A DNA stretch of 64,000 nt, from the NCBI RefSeq assembly GCF_023016085.1, contig NZ_JALKBF010000001.1, positions 3,036,899-3,100,898 of the forward strand. The letters run 5' to 3'. The notes beneath the pieces were generated by a model. The model made no database searches and was not told the DNA's origin. It saw only the letters and a list, made by a program, of their open reading frames with translations. Position numbers and translations under genes: made by a program. Shown here piece after piece: positions 53,840 to 62,402 of this stretch; the first letter of the stretch is position 1, and each line of letters begins with the position of its first letter. The stretch comes from Aliiroseovarius sp. F47248L. Lineage in GTDB: Bacteria > Pseudomonadota > Alphaproteobacteria > Rhodobacterales > Rhodobacteraceae.

Positions 53840-54766
53840 TCAGAGTTTTTCGGTCAGTGCAGGCACGGCGTCGAACAGGTCGGCAACCAAACCGAAATCG
53901 GCCACTTGGAAGATCGGGGCCTCTTCGTCCTTGTTGATTGCGACGATTATCTTCGAGTCCTTCATCCCAGCCAAGTGCTGAATGGCGCCTGAGATGCCGA
54001 CGGCGATATACAGGTCCGGGGCGACGACCTTGCCGGTCTGGCCCACCTGCCAATCGTTCGGGGCATAGCCCGAATCGACCGCCGCGCGCGAGGCACCAAC
54101 GGCCGCACCCAGCTTGTCGGCCAGTTTCTCGATCAACGCGAAGTCGTCTTCGGAACCCACGCCACGGCCACCGGACACGACAACGCCAGCCGACGTCAGC
54201 TCGGGCCGGTCGCTTTCGGCAACCTTGTCTTCGACCCATTCCGACAGGCCGGGGTTGTCCGCAGCCGATACTGTCTCAACCGAAGCCGAACCACCTTCAC
54301 CAGCCGCATCAAAGGTCGAAGTGCGGAAGGTTATGACCTTCTTAGCATCTGACGATTTAACGGTCTGAACGGCGTTACCAGCATAGATCGGGCGCTCAAA
54401 CGTGTTGGCATCCACCACACCGGACGCGTCCGAGATCACCATAACGTCCAACAACGCGGCCACGCGGGGCATCACGTTTTTGGCGTCGGTGGTGGCGGGC
54501 GCAACGATGTGCTCGTAATCGCCTGCCAACGACACGATCAGCGCTGCGGTTGATTCTGCCAGACGATGACCCAGCGAGGGATCCTCGGCGACCAGCACCT
54601 TCGACACACCGTCGATTTTCGCGGCAGCGTCCCCGGCCGCGGCGGCAGAAGCACCAGCCGCCAGAACGGTCACGTCACCCAGCGCTTTCGCGGCGGTGAC
54701 AGCCTTGGCGGTGGCGTCCATCGCCAGTTCGCCGTTGTTGACTTCTGCGAGAAGAAGAACAGCCAT
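53840..54766 (-). CDS. etfA: Electron transfer flavoprotein subunit alpha
   Basis: FAD-binding large subunit (308 residues) of ETF, which takes electrons from acyl-CoA dehydrogenases to ETF:ubiquinone oxidoreductase. Visible are [12 protein letters not shown], the FAD-binding C-terminal domain with [52 protein letters not shown] and [22 protein letters not shown]. It overlaps etfB by one base. Two acyl-CoA dehydrogenase genes elsewhere in the window need this protein. Confidence 0.97.
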   Translation of the reverse strand: MAVLLLAEVNNGELAMDATAKAVTAAKALGDVTVLAAGASAAAAGDAAAKIDGVSKVLVAEDPSLGHRLAESTAALIVSLAGDYEHIVAPATTDAKNVMPRVAALLDVMVISDASGVVDANTFERPIYAGNAVQTVKSSDAKKVITFRTSTFDAAGEGGSASVETVSAADNPGLSEWVEDKVAESDRPELTSAGVVVSGGRGVGSEDDFALIEKLADKLGAAVGASRAAVDSGYAPNDWQVGQTGKVVAPDLYIAVGISGAIQHLAGMKDSKIIVAINKDEEAPIFQVADFGLVADLFDAVPALTEKL

Positions 54767-55524
54767 TATACAGCCCCCACTTCTTTAAGTTTCTCTACCA
54801 GCTCGTCGACCGAACCCACGATGATGCCGGCGGCACGCGCGGCAGGTTCAGCGGTCGAAACGATCTCAAGGCGCGGCGTGACATCGACGCCGTAATCGGC
54901 GGCGGTTTTTTCGTCCAGCGGCTTTTTCTTCGCCTTCATGATGTTGGGCAGCGAAGCATAGCGCGGTTCGTTCAGGCGAAGGTCGACGGTGACGATGGTC
55001 GGCATCGAGACCTTGATGGTCTGCAAACCGCCATCCACTTCGCGAGTCACAACGGCCTTGTCGCCCTCAATGTCCAGCTCAGAGGCGAACGTGCCTTGCG
55101 ACCAACCCAGCAGGGCTGACAGCATCTGTCCGGTGGCGTTCATGTCATTGTCGATGGCTTGCTTGCCGGCCAGAACCAGGTTCGGTTGTTCTTCTTCAAC
55201 AACCTTCGCCAGAATCTTGGCGACGGCCAGCGGTTCGATGTCGTTATGAACATCGTCAGCGGCAACCACCAGAATGGCGCGGTCAGCACCCATCGCCAGC
55301 GCGGTGCGCAGGGTTTCCTGGGCTTGCTTTACGCCGATCGACACGACGACGATCTCTTCAGCCTTGCCGGCTTCTTTCAGTCGGATGGCTTCTTCGACGG
55401 CAATCTCGTCAAAGGGGTTCATCGACATTTTTACGTTTGCAAGATCGACACCGGATCCGTCCGCTTTCACACGAACCTTCACGTTGTAGTCGATCACCCG
55501 CTTCACAGGCACAAGCACCTTCAT
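54766..55524 (-). CDS. etfB: Electron transfer flavoprotein subunit beta
   Basis: Small subunit (252 residues), binding AMP. It starts [16 protein letters not shown], has [20 protein letters not shown], the signature [25 protein letters not shown], and [14 protein letters not shown] at the C-terminal side. First gene of etfBA, with a promoter region of ~238 bases shared with the divergent GyrI-like gene. Confidence 0.97.
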   Translation of the reverse strand: MKVLVPVKRVIDYNVKVRVKADGSGVDLANVKMSMNPFDEIAVEEAIRLKEAGKAEEIVVVSIGVKQAQETLRTALAMGADRAILVVAADDVHNDIEPLAVAKILAKVVEEEQPNLVLAGKQAIDNDMNATGQMLSALLGWSQGTFASELDIEGDKAVVTREVDGGLQTIKVSMPTIVTVDLRLNEPRYASLPNIMKAKKKPLDEKTAADYGVDVTPRLEIVSTAEPAARAAGIIVGSVDELVEKLKEVGAV

Positions 55525-55652
55525 TGGCGTGTCTCTCCCAATTAGGCCCCGGATGGGGCGGTCTCAGTTCCCCTCCCGTTTACCGGGTCGAGGGCGCTGA
55601 AAACAGCGCAAAATCGTCACGTTCTGTCCAAAGGACGCCGCGTTTTTTGCTT

Positions 55653-55749
55653 TTGACGGGGATTCGTTACAAGAATGTTTCTGCTGTGCGGCTATCAGGA
55701 CCTTTTGCGTCACTATGGGAACGAAGTGCATATTGACGGGGAATCGGTA
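55653..55749. repeat. 17-bp near-direct repeat in the etfB-GyrI intergenic region
   Basis: TTGACGGGGATTCGTTA (55653-55669) and TTGACGGGGAATCGGTA (55733-55749) match at 15 of 17 positions and start exactly 80 bases apart. The second lies 14 bases before the GyrI-like start, overlapping the ribosome-site region. Each contains a TTGAC that could be a -35 element or an activator site. Confidence 0.4.
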
Positions 55750-55762
55750 AGGAGCGTTCAAA

Positions 55763-56236
55763 ATGCAGACAGAAATGAAACCACTTGAGGTCGTAGATGC
55801 GCCGATGCGGACCGTAGTAGGTACGACAAAAACCTATGACATGCAATCTCGCACGGCCATTCCGGCGCAATGGCAAGCGTTTTTCCAAGCGGACCACCAG
55901 ATTGAACAAAGCGTCGCAGGCGCAATGTACGGGATTTGTGCCGACTCAGATTCCACCGGCACCTTTCAATATACTGTCGGACAGGAAGTGACTAACCGGT
56001 CTGCAACGTTGGCGCCTGACCTGTGCAAAGTGGAATTGTCGGAAGGGCGATATGCCGTGCGTCGGGCTTTTGGTCCTATGAGCGAGCTGCCCCAAGTCTT
56101 CGACCTTGTTTTTAACAAGGATTTGCCAGCCAAAGGGCTAAAACAACGCGACGGCGCCTGCTTCGAACGCTACCCTGATGATTCACGCAACAGCGCAGAC
56201 GTGATGGCCTATGAAATCTGGGTTCCGGTTCAGTGA
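55763..56236 (+). CDS. GyrI-like/AraC effector-binding domain protein
   Basis: A 157-residue stand-alone effector-binding domain. It starts KPLEVVDAPMRTVVG, has IPAQWQAFFQ, GAMYGICADSDSTGTFQYTVG and YAVRRAFGPMSELPQVFDLVFN, ending DVMAYEIWVPVQ. This matches the GyrI-like small-molecule-binding family (C-terminal domain of Rob, BmrR and SbmC). AAGGAG precedes the ATG by eight bases. The ligand is unknown. Converges with pduO. Confidence 0.85.
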   Translation: MQTEMKPLEVVDAPMRTVVGTTKTYDMQSRTAIPAQWQAFFQADHQIEQSVAGAMYGICADSDSTGTFQYTVGQEVTNRSATLAPDLCKVELSEGRYAVRRAFGPMSELPQVFDLVFNKDLPAKGLKQRDGACFERYPDDSRNSADVMAYEIWVPVQ

Positions 56237-56250
56237 AGCGGCAAAGCGAC

Positions 56251-56823
56251 TTAGCGGTTCGCCCCCGGTACCCAAAGGACGTCTGACCTGCCGTCGTCAT
56301 TTGCGATACGTGCAGCGACAAAACACCAGTCCGAAAGGCGGTTCAGGTATTTGATTGCGGCAGGGTTCACGTCTTCCTGCGAGGCCAGTTCTGTGGCCAA
56401 GCGTTCAGCGCGGCGAGACACAGTGCGTGAAAGGTGCAGATGGGCAGACAGGGCTGACCCACCGGGCAGGATAAAGCTGCGCAGCGGCTCCAGCGCCTTG
56501 TTCATCGTGTCAATTTCGGCCTCCAACCGGTCAACTTGTTCCTGCGCCATACGCAGGGGCGGGTGTTCAGCCTCGGCATCCTTTGCCATTTCAGGGCGGC
56601 AGAGGTCGGCGCCAAGATCGAACAGGTCGTTCTGGATGCGCGCAAGGGCACCATCAATGTCACCATCGGCATGCTGTCTGGCCAGCCCGATCGTGGCATT
56701 GGTTTCGTCCACGGTGCCATAGGCCTCGACGCGCAACGAATGTTTGGCCACCCGCGATCCATCGCCCAGTGCGGTTTCACCTTTGTCACCCGTACGGGTA
56801 TAGATTTTATTCAGAACAACCAT
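56251..56823 (-). CDS. pduO: Cob(I)alamin adenosyltransferase, PduO type
   Basis: Converts cob(I)alamin and ATP to adenosylcobalamin. The 190-residue protein has YTRTGDKGETALGDGSRV (ATP-binding), VEAYGTVDETNATIGLAR, FDLGADLC, FILPGGSALSAHLHLSRTVSRRAER and YLNRLSDWCFVAAR, the PduO signature. It should serve B12-dependent mutases, linking to the corrin operon and to the ethylmalonyl-CoA pathway of which mcd is part. Start overlaps the upstream stop by one base (TAATG). Confidence 0.95.
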   Translation of the reverse strand: MVVLNKIYTRTGDKGETALGDGSRVAKHSLRVEAYGTVDETNATIGLARQHADGDIDGALARIQNDLFDLGADLCRPEMAKDAEAEHPPLRMAQEQVDRLEAEIDTMNKALEPLRSFILPGGSALSAHLHLSRTVSRRAERLATELASQEDVNPAAIKYLNRLSDWCFVAARIANDDGRSDVLWVPGANR

Positions 56824-57029
56824 TAGCTGTTACCTCCGCGCAGCCAGACAAACAAAAGGATCAGTGCGATGGCAATGGCCTGCGCCGCGACGCGCCACCG
56901 CATCATCTTGTTCGAGTATTTCCGCGACGTCTCGCCGCCGATGCCGAATGATCCGATGCCCAACATCAGAACGATAACCACGGCGCCACAGGCCACTGCG
57001 ACAAGTACAAATAGCGGGTCGTCAAACAT
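56823..57029 (-). CDS. Twin-transmembrane (HIG1-like) small protein
   Basis: A 68-residue protein with two hydrophobic helices (VLVAVACGAVVIVLMLGIGSFGI and AAQAIAIALILLFVWLR) joined by the basic loop TSRKYSNKMMRWRV. The N-x-x-M-R-W-R-V motif resembles the HIG1/small twin-TM family of alphaproteobacteria, related to respiratory supercomplex factors. The stop overlaps pduO's start by one base, so the pair is coupled. Function in B12 is unlikely; co-occurrence may be historical. Confidence 0.82.
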   Translation of the reverse strand: MFDDPLFVLVAVACGAVVIVLMLGIGSFGIGGETSRKYSNKMMRWRVAAQAIAIALILLFVWLRGGNS

Positions 57030-57102
57030 GAGGTTTCCTCGGTTTCAGTTCTTGATCAGATAGCCCTGCAAGGTGAAAATTGCGAGGGGCAATCGGTTGA
57101 GG

Positions 57103-57939
57103 CTAACCATTCGGTGTCAAACGGTCCCCCATCCGTGTCGACAGAAGACGCCGGGCAATCCCTGCGATACGCGTCGCGGTGGTGACGTAATAGCGCGGTT
57201 GGGGTTTGTGGCTTTCCAATGCATGTATCAACTTATCCGTGACGGCAGAAGGCGGCAGTTCGAACCGATCGGGCGTACCGCTGTCATCATACAGCCGTTC
57301 GCGCAGCTTGCGATACAACCCGGCACGCGGGCTGTTTTCCCAGTCAATCCAGCGTTCGAAATGCGGTTGTGCATTCTGGCGGATCTTCGTAGTGATCGGA
57401 CCGGGCTGGATCAGGATCACCTTGATCTTCGTGCCCCGCATCTCAAGCCGCAAGGTGTCGGTCAGGCCCTCTAGCGCAAATTTTGATGCCACATAAGCGC
57501 CGCGCCATGGCATTGCGGCAAAACCCAGAACGGAGGAATTGTTCACGATGCGCCCATGGCCTTGTGCCCGCATGATGGGCAGGACCAGACGCGTCAGGTG
57601 GTGATAGCCAAACAGGTTCGTTTCAAAGATAAATCGCAACGCGTCGGTGGGCAGGTCTTCGACAGCGCCGGGGATGGCGAAGGCGCCGTTGTTGAACAGC
57701 GCATCCAGTGTACCGCCAGTGCGGGCGGTGACTTCCGCGATGGCGGCGTCCATGCTGGCTTCGTCCGCGTGATCCAACAGGAAGCTTTCCAGACCTTCGG
57801 CGCGCAGACGCTCGCAATCTGCTTCCTTTCGGCAAGTGGCAAAGACTCGCCAGCCGCGCTTGGCCAACGCATGGGCCGCGACATATCCGATACCGGATGA
57901 GCAACCGGTTATCAGAATGGATTTTTTCGTGGTGGTCAT
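57103..57939 (-). CDS. Short-chain dehydrogenase/reductase
   Basis: A 278-residue SDR. The Rossmann motif is ITGCSSGIGYVAA, NNGAFAIPGAVEDL gives the NNxA element, and NSSVLGF...YVASKFALEGL gives the Ser-Tyr-Lys catalytic set. Longer than classic 250-residue SDRs, with a basic C-terminal part (RIAGIARRLLSTR). The start at 57939 gives MTTTKKSILITG; the earlier in-frame 57996 would add 19 weak residues. Substrate and direction unknown. Confidence 0.92.
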   Translation of the reverse strand: MTTTKKSILITGCSSGIGYVAAHALAKRGWRVFATCRKEADCERLRAEGLESFLLDHADEASMDAAIAEVTARTGGTLDALFNNGAFAIPGAVEDLPTDALRFIFETNLFGYHHLTRLVLPIMRAQGHGRIVNNSSVLGFAAMPWRGAYVASKFALEGLTDTLRLEMRGTKIKVILIQPGPITTKIRQNAQPHFERWIDWENSPRAGLYRKLRERLYDDSGTPDRFELPPSAVTDKLIHALESHKPQPRYYVTTATRIAGIARRLLSTRMGDRLTPNG

Positions 57940-58062
57940 TTGGCGATCCCTGTTCTGCGCAGACAGCACTAAGTCGGGAGAGCAGGGTGGGGTCAATAAA
58001 AAACGACGCGAGCCAGTGATCGGTCGCGTCGTGATTGCAGACTTTTAGCTTTTGGGACGCGG

Positions 58063-58656
58063 CTAAAGTTGCGGCACCAGGAATTTCGACGACATAAAGC
58101 CGCGAACGCCGGTGTCGATCACTTTAATCTGGCTCCAACCGCTGTCGGTGGTGCCCATGTGATACACCTCGGTCCCGCGGGTCAGCTTTGCGACGACGCC
58201 ATGGCTGGTTGATGGTCCAGCGCGCATATTTACCGTCGAGCCGCTAACGAAGACGGTTGGAAATGCTTCGGTAGCCAGGTTCGCAGCTGCGGGCGTCGGT
58301 GTGGCGATTTTCGATGCCATCTGCCGCGCCGCCGCTTCTGCCAATTCAGCAGGTGATTGCGGTGTCGATGCACTTGCCAGCGTGACAGGAATGGCCATCA
58401 ATCGCGCCGGGGTTGCCGCGTCCGGTTCTGCAACGGTGGTCGCCGCGTTTGCTGTTGCAATGATCTCACCTTCTGCGGTTTCAGGTGATGCTGAAATTCC
58501 CAGATCAGGTGACGCGGACACCGGTACAATCGTATCCTGTGCGATGGTCGGTTCGCGCCCAATACGATCTACGGGCAGATCGCTATCCCGTCCGAAATGG
58601 ACCATCGCGACGCCAAGCACCCCGATCGTCAGGCAGCTAAGTTTAATAATTCCCAC
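58063..58656 (-). CDS. Exported SH3b domain protein
   Basis: A 197-residue protein with an N-terminal hydrophobic segment (IIKLSCLTIGVLGVAMVHF) serving as signal or anchor, then about 110 residues of Ala/Pro/Thr-rich low complexity (ATANAATTVAEPDAATP), and a C-terminal SH3b domain (VSGSTVNMRAGPSTSHGVVAKLTRGTEVYHMG, DSGWSQIKV, GFMSSKFLV). Such domains bind peptidoglycan or proteins in the periplasm. GTG start preceded by AAGGGG. Function unknown. Confidence 0.85.
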   Translation of the reverse strand: MGIIKLSCLTIGVLGVAMVHFGRDSDLPVDRIGREPTIAQDTIVPVSASPDLGISASPETAEGEIIATANAATTVAEPDAATPARLMAIPVTLASASTPQSPAELAEAAARQMASKIATPTPAAANLATEAFPTVFVSGSTVNMRAGPSTSHGVVAKLTRGTEVYHMGTTDSGWSQIKVIDTGVRGFMSSKFLVPQL

Positions 58657-58841
58657 AATTTTCCCCTTTAACCATTTACTTGTGACGAGATCTTTTTGAT
58701 CTTCTGTTCAACTAATGAATGCTGACCCCTGCGCAGTTCCAAATGCCGGCCCCCACCGACAGGATTGAAACAGGAGTTCGTCTTTCTGGTGTAAAATGAA
58801 CACCGTGTCATGCAAAATATCAGGGGAAAGATCGTTATCCT

Positions 58842-58870
58842 TTCCCACAGTAGCTTTACCCTTCCCACAG
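58842..58870. repeat. Tandem TTCCCACAG motif upstream of parC
   Basis: TTCCCACAG occurs at 58842-58850 and 58862-58870, 20 bases apart and so on the same helix face, 20 bases before the parC start. The repeat also resembles a DnaA-type box with mismatch, but no conclusion is drawn. Confidence 0.35.
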
Positions 58871-58889
58871 CACTCGATACACAACAATT

Positions 58890-61223
58890 ATGAACGATTT
58901 GACCGATGACAGCAATAAAAAGTCCCTTTCCGTGTCCGAGCCTTTGCGCCGGGCGATTGGGGATCGTTATCTGACCTATGCTCTGTCGACCATTATGCAC
59001 CGGGCCTTGCCCGACGCGCGCGATGGTTTGAAACCGGTGCACCGTCGCATCCTTTACGCGATGTCGCGGCTAAAGCTGGCATCCGGTGGCAAGTTCCTGA
59101 AATCGGCAAAGATTTCCGGCGATACGATGGGGGATTTCCACCCCCACGGCGACGCTGCGATCTATGACGCGATGGCGCGTTTGGCACAGGATTTCGCAGT
59201 GCGTTATCCGCTTGTCGACGGGCAGGGCAACTTCGGCAATATCGACGGGGATAACCCTGCGGCAAGCCGTTACACAGAGGCGCGGATGACCTTCGTCGCC
59301 GAGGCGATGTTGAACGGGTTGGACGAAAACGCCGTCGATTTTCGCGACAATTATGACGGTCGTCTGACCGAACCGGTGGTTTTGCCCGCCGAATTTCCGA
59401 ATCTGTTGGCCAATGGCTCGTCCGGGATTGCGGTGGGTATGGCCACCAACATTCCGCCGCATAATATCGCCGAACTGATCGACGCCTGTTTGCATCTGAT
59501 CAAAGTGCCCGATGCGCGCGATGATACGCTTCTGAACTATGTGCCGGGTCCCGATTTCCCGACCGGTGGCGTGATTGTCGAGCCGCGCGAAAATATTGCG
59601 CAAGCCTACCGCACCGGGCGCGGGTCGTTCCGTCTGCGCTGCAAATGGGAGGTCGAGGATCTGGGCCGCGGTCAGTGGCAGATCGTCGTGACCGAGATTC
59701 CGTATCAGGTTCAGAAATCCAAACTGATCGAGAAGATTGCCGAGTTGATCCAGACCAAGAAGGTCCCGATTCTTGGCGATATTCGCGATGAAAGTGCCGA
59801 TGACGTTCGGATCGTGCTGGAGCCGAAATCCAAGAACGTGGATGCAGAGCTTCTGATGAACCTGATGTTCCGCAACTCGGACCTTGAGACGCGGTTCAGC
59901 CTGAATATGAACGTGCTGATCGATGGTGTGACGCCCAAAGTGTGCTCGATGAAAGAGGTGCTGCGCGCGTTTCTTGATCATCGTCGCGACGTGCTTCTGC
60001 GTCGCTCGCGCCACCGGATGGAGAAGATCGACCACCGGCTTGAAGTGTTGGAAGGTTTTATCGTTGCCTTCCTGAACCTTGATCGCGTGATCGACATCAT
60101 CCGGTATGATGACGACCCGAAAGCCGCGTTGATGCGTGAAGACTGGGGCCGCGATCATGTCCGCGCTATGAACGAGGCGGATTATGTCAGCCCCGCGCTT
60201 GGCGAAGGCGAATTGTCTGAGGTTCAGGTTGATGCGATCCTGAACATGCGCCTGCGCAGCTTGCGCCGCCTTGAGGAAATAGAACTGGTGCGCGAGCGTG
60301 ACGCACTGATGGAAGAACGCGCGGGGCTTGAGGATTTGCTGGACAGCGAGACCCTGCAATGGGCTAGGATTTCCGACCAGTTGAAAGAAACCAAGAAGCT
60401 GTTTGGCAAGGATTACGAAGGCGGTGCCCGCCGCACCCAGTTTGCCGAAGCGGGTGAAGTCGAAGACGTGCCGCTGGAAGCGATGATCGAGAAAGAACCG
60501 ATCACCGTTGTCTGCTCGCAGATGGGCTGGATTCGCGCCATGTCGGGTCATATCGACCTGTCGCGCGAGTTGAAGTTCCGCGACGGTGATGCTCCACGCT
60601 TCGTGTTCCACGCGGAAACCACGGACAAGCTGCTAGTCTTCGATTCGAACGGCAAATTCTTCACGCTGTCGGCAGCAAACTTGCCGGGCGGGCGGGGCAT
60701 GGGCGAACCTCTGCGTCTGATGGTTGATCTGCCGAACGAGGCCGAGATCGTCGATCTGTTCATTCACCAGCCGGGACGACGACTGCTTGTCGCCTCGACC
60801 GAAGGGAACGGGTTTGTCGTCAACGAAGATGATGTTCTGGCACAGACCAAGAACGGCAAGCAGGTGCTTAATGTGGGCGATGCCCGCGCCAAGATATGCA
60901 AGCCGGTCGAAGGCGATCATGTCGCGATCGTGTCTGAAAACCGCAAGTTGCTGGTGTTCCCGGTCGCTGAGATAAACGAAATGACGCGCGGCAAAGGTGT
61001 GCGGCTTCAGAAATACCACAGCGCACGCGGAAAGCAGGGTGTGCTTGAACTGGACGGTGGATTGTCAGACCTCAAAACCTTTGACTTTGAAGTTGGTCTG
61101 TCATGGCCTGCCACAGGCGACCGAACCCGGACCGAGGCGGACATGTCGCCGTGGCTGGGCAAACGCGCAGGCGTTGGTAAAACCCCGCCGCATGGCTTCC
61201 CACGTGATAACAAGTTTGACTGA
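58890..61223 (+). CDS. parC: DNA topoisomerase IV subunit A
   Basis: Type IIA topoisomerase breakage subunit (777 residues) that decatenates sister chromosomes. It has YLTYALSTIMHRALPDARDGLKPVHRRILYAM, the QRDR-like FHPHGDAAIYDAMARLAQDF, and SRYTEARM with the active-site tyrosine. The C-terminal part has GyrA-like blades (GWIRAMSGH, VASTEGNGFVV, MTRGKGVRLQKY), without a GyrA box clearly seen. Ala occupies the place of the quinolone-relevant Ser of E. coli ParC. Divergent from the SH3b gene. ATG 58890. Confidence 0.94.
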   Translation: MNDLTDDSNKKSLSVSEPLRRAIGDRYLTYALSTIMHRALPDARDGLKPVHRRILYAMSRLKLASGGKFLKSAKISGDTMGDFHPHGDAAIYDAMARLAQDFAVRYPLVDGQGNFGNIDGDNPAASRYTEARMTFVAEAMLNGLDENAVDFRDNYDGRLTEPVVLPAEFPNLLANGSSGIAVGMATNIPPHNIAELIDACLHLIKVPDARDDTLLNYVPGPDFPTGGVIVEPRENIAQAYRTGRGSFRLRCKWEVEDLGRGQWQIVVTEIPYQVQKSKLIEKIAELIQTKKVPILGDIRDESADDVRIVLEPKSKNVDAELLMNLMFRNSDLETRFSLNMNVLIDGVTPKVCSMKEVLRAFLDHRRDVLLRRSRHRMEKIDHRLEVLEGFIVAFLNLDRVIDIIRYDDDPKAALMREDWGRDHVRAMNEADYVSPALGEGELSEVQVDAILNMRLRSLRRLEEIELVRERDALMEERAGLEDLLDSETLQWARISDQLKETKKLFGKDYEGGARRTQFAEAGEVEDVPLEAMIEKEPITVVCSQMGWIRAMSGHIDLSRELKFRDGDAPRFVFHAETTDKLLVFDSNGKFFTLSAANLPGGRGMGEPLRLMVDLPNEAEIVDLFIHQPGRRLLVASTEGNGFVVNEDDVLAQTKNGKQVLNVGDARAKICKPVEGDHVAIVSENRKLLVFPVAEINEMTRGKGVRLQKYHSARGKQGVLELDGGLSDLKTFDFEVGLSWPATGDRTRTEADMSPWLGKRAGVGKTPPHGFPRDNKFD

Positions 61224-61226
61224 CCT

Positions 61227-62402
61227 ATGCCGCCTGCCAGTCTGAGCATCACCTATTCCGGGCGCAAAGGCCCCATGCTGGGGCTGGCGCTCAGAACCGG
61301 CATTTTGACCATTCTGACGCTTGGCTTTTATCGGTTCTGGGCCAAAACCCGACTGCGCCGGTATTATTGGAGCGCCATCCGCCCCGGTGGAATTCCCTTG
61401 GAATATGTGGGTGACCCGCTGGAAAAGCTTCTGGGATTTCTGGTCGCTGTGGTGTTCATGGCGTTCTACATCGGGGTGGTGAACCTGCTTCTGATGTATG
61501 TCAGTTTTGCGCTGCTCAATGGCAATGTTGCGGCCTATCTTCTCAGCCTTGCGGGTTTGGCTCCCATCGTTTTTTTCGCGCAGTATCGTGCCCGCCGATA
61601 TATCTTGGCGCGCACCCGTTGGCGGGGCATCCGCTTCGGCTTGGAGCCGGGCGCATGGGGATATGCGTGGCGGGCCATGGTGCATTGGGGGCTTGCCATT
61701 CTGACACTTGGGCTGGTCTGGCCAATGACCACACTTTGGCTTGAAAAATACAGAACCAACCACACCTATTTCGGCGATCTGGCCTTCGTGCAAGGCGGGG
61801 GGCGCGGGATGTTGTTTGGGGCGATGAAACACATCTATTACCCGCTTGGCTTGTCCGCGATTGCCGCAGGGATGGCTGCCGCGTTTGAAAACCCGGCTTG
61901 GATTGCAGCATTCGTGCTGACAGTGCCGTGGTTTGTCTATGGTTTGGCTTACTGGCGTGCTGACAGTTTCAAACGCATGACCGAGACGAAAGAGCTGGGC
62001 GCCATGCGATTTCGCACAGCCCCACGACCTTGGACCATCGTCGGCATTTATGCGCTGGGCTGGTTTTTGATTTATTTGGTCTTCACGGGATTAGCGCTCA
62101 TCGGCACCGGGATTGTTCTGGCGGCGGTTGGCGGTGTGGGATTTGATATCGAGAACCCCGAGCAATTTGAAACATTGTTGGCTGCGGGCACCCCCATTCT
62201 GGTCTTTGTATACTTCGCGATCTTTCTGGGATATCGCGCCATGACACACGCGTGGATCACCTTGCCCATTGCAGCTCATTTCGCAGAGGTGACGCAAATC
62301 CTGAACGCCGAGGATTTGCACCAGATATCTCAACGCGACCGGGATGAGTTTGCCGAGGCGGAAGGATTTGCCGAAGCATTGGATGTGGGGGCGGCGATTT
62401 GA
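61227..62402 (+). CDS. DUF898 (YjgN-like) membrane protein
   Basis: A 391-residue membrane protein with about six hydrophobic segments. Paired features YSGRKGPMLGLALRTGILTILTLGFYRFWAKTRLRRYYW, and later LAILTLGLVWPMTTLWLEKYRTNHTYFGDLAF, are the repeated signature of DUF898, each with a short aromatic loop after a helix. E. coli YjgN belongs to this family. Function is unknown. It overlaps the M48 peptidase gene by four bases (TTGA), suggesting they work together on the membrane or envelope. Confidence 0.88.
   Translation: MPPASLSITYSGRKGPMLGLALRTGILTILTLGFYRFWAKTRLRRYYWSAIRPGGIPLEYVGDPLEKLLGFLVAVVFMAFYIGVVNLLLMYVSFALLNGNVAAYLLSLAGLAPIVFFAQYRARRYILARTRWRGIRFGLEPGAWGYAWRAMVHWGLAILTLGLVWPMTTLWLEKYRTNHTYFGDLAFVQGGGRGMLFGAMKHIYYPLGLSAIAAGMAAAFENPAWIAAFVLTVPWFVYGLAYWRADSFKRMTETKELGAMRFRTAPRPWTIVGIYALGWFLIYLVFTGLALIGTGIVLAAVGGVGFDIENPEQFETLLAAGTPILVFVYFAIFLGYRAMTHAWITLPIAAHFAEVTQILNAEDLHQISQRDRDEFAEAEGFAEALDVGAAI

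Noticed and set aside
59070..60611. 513-residue antisense frame over parC
   Set aside because: No domain or ribosome site; parC motifs lie in the other strand.
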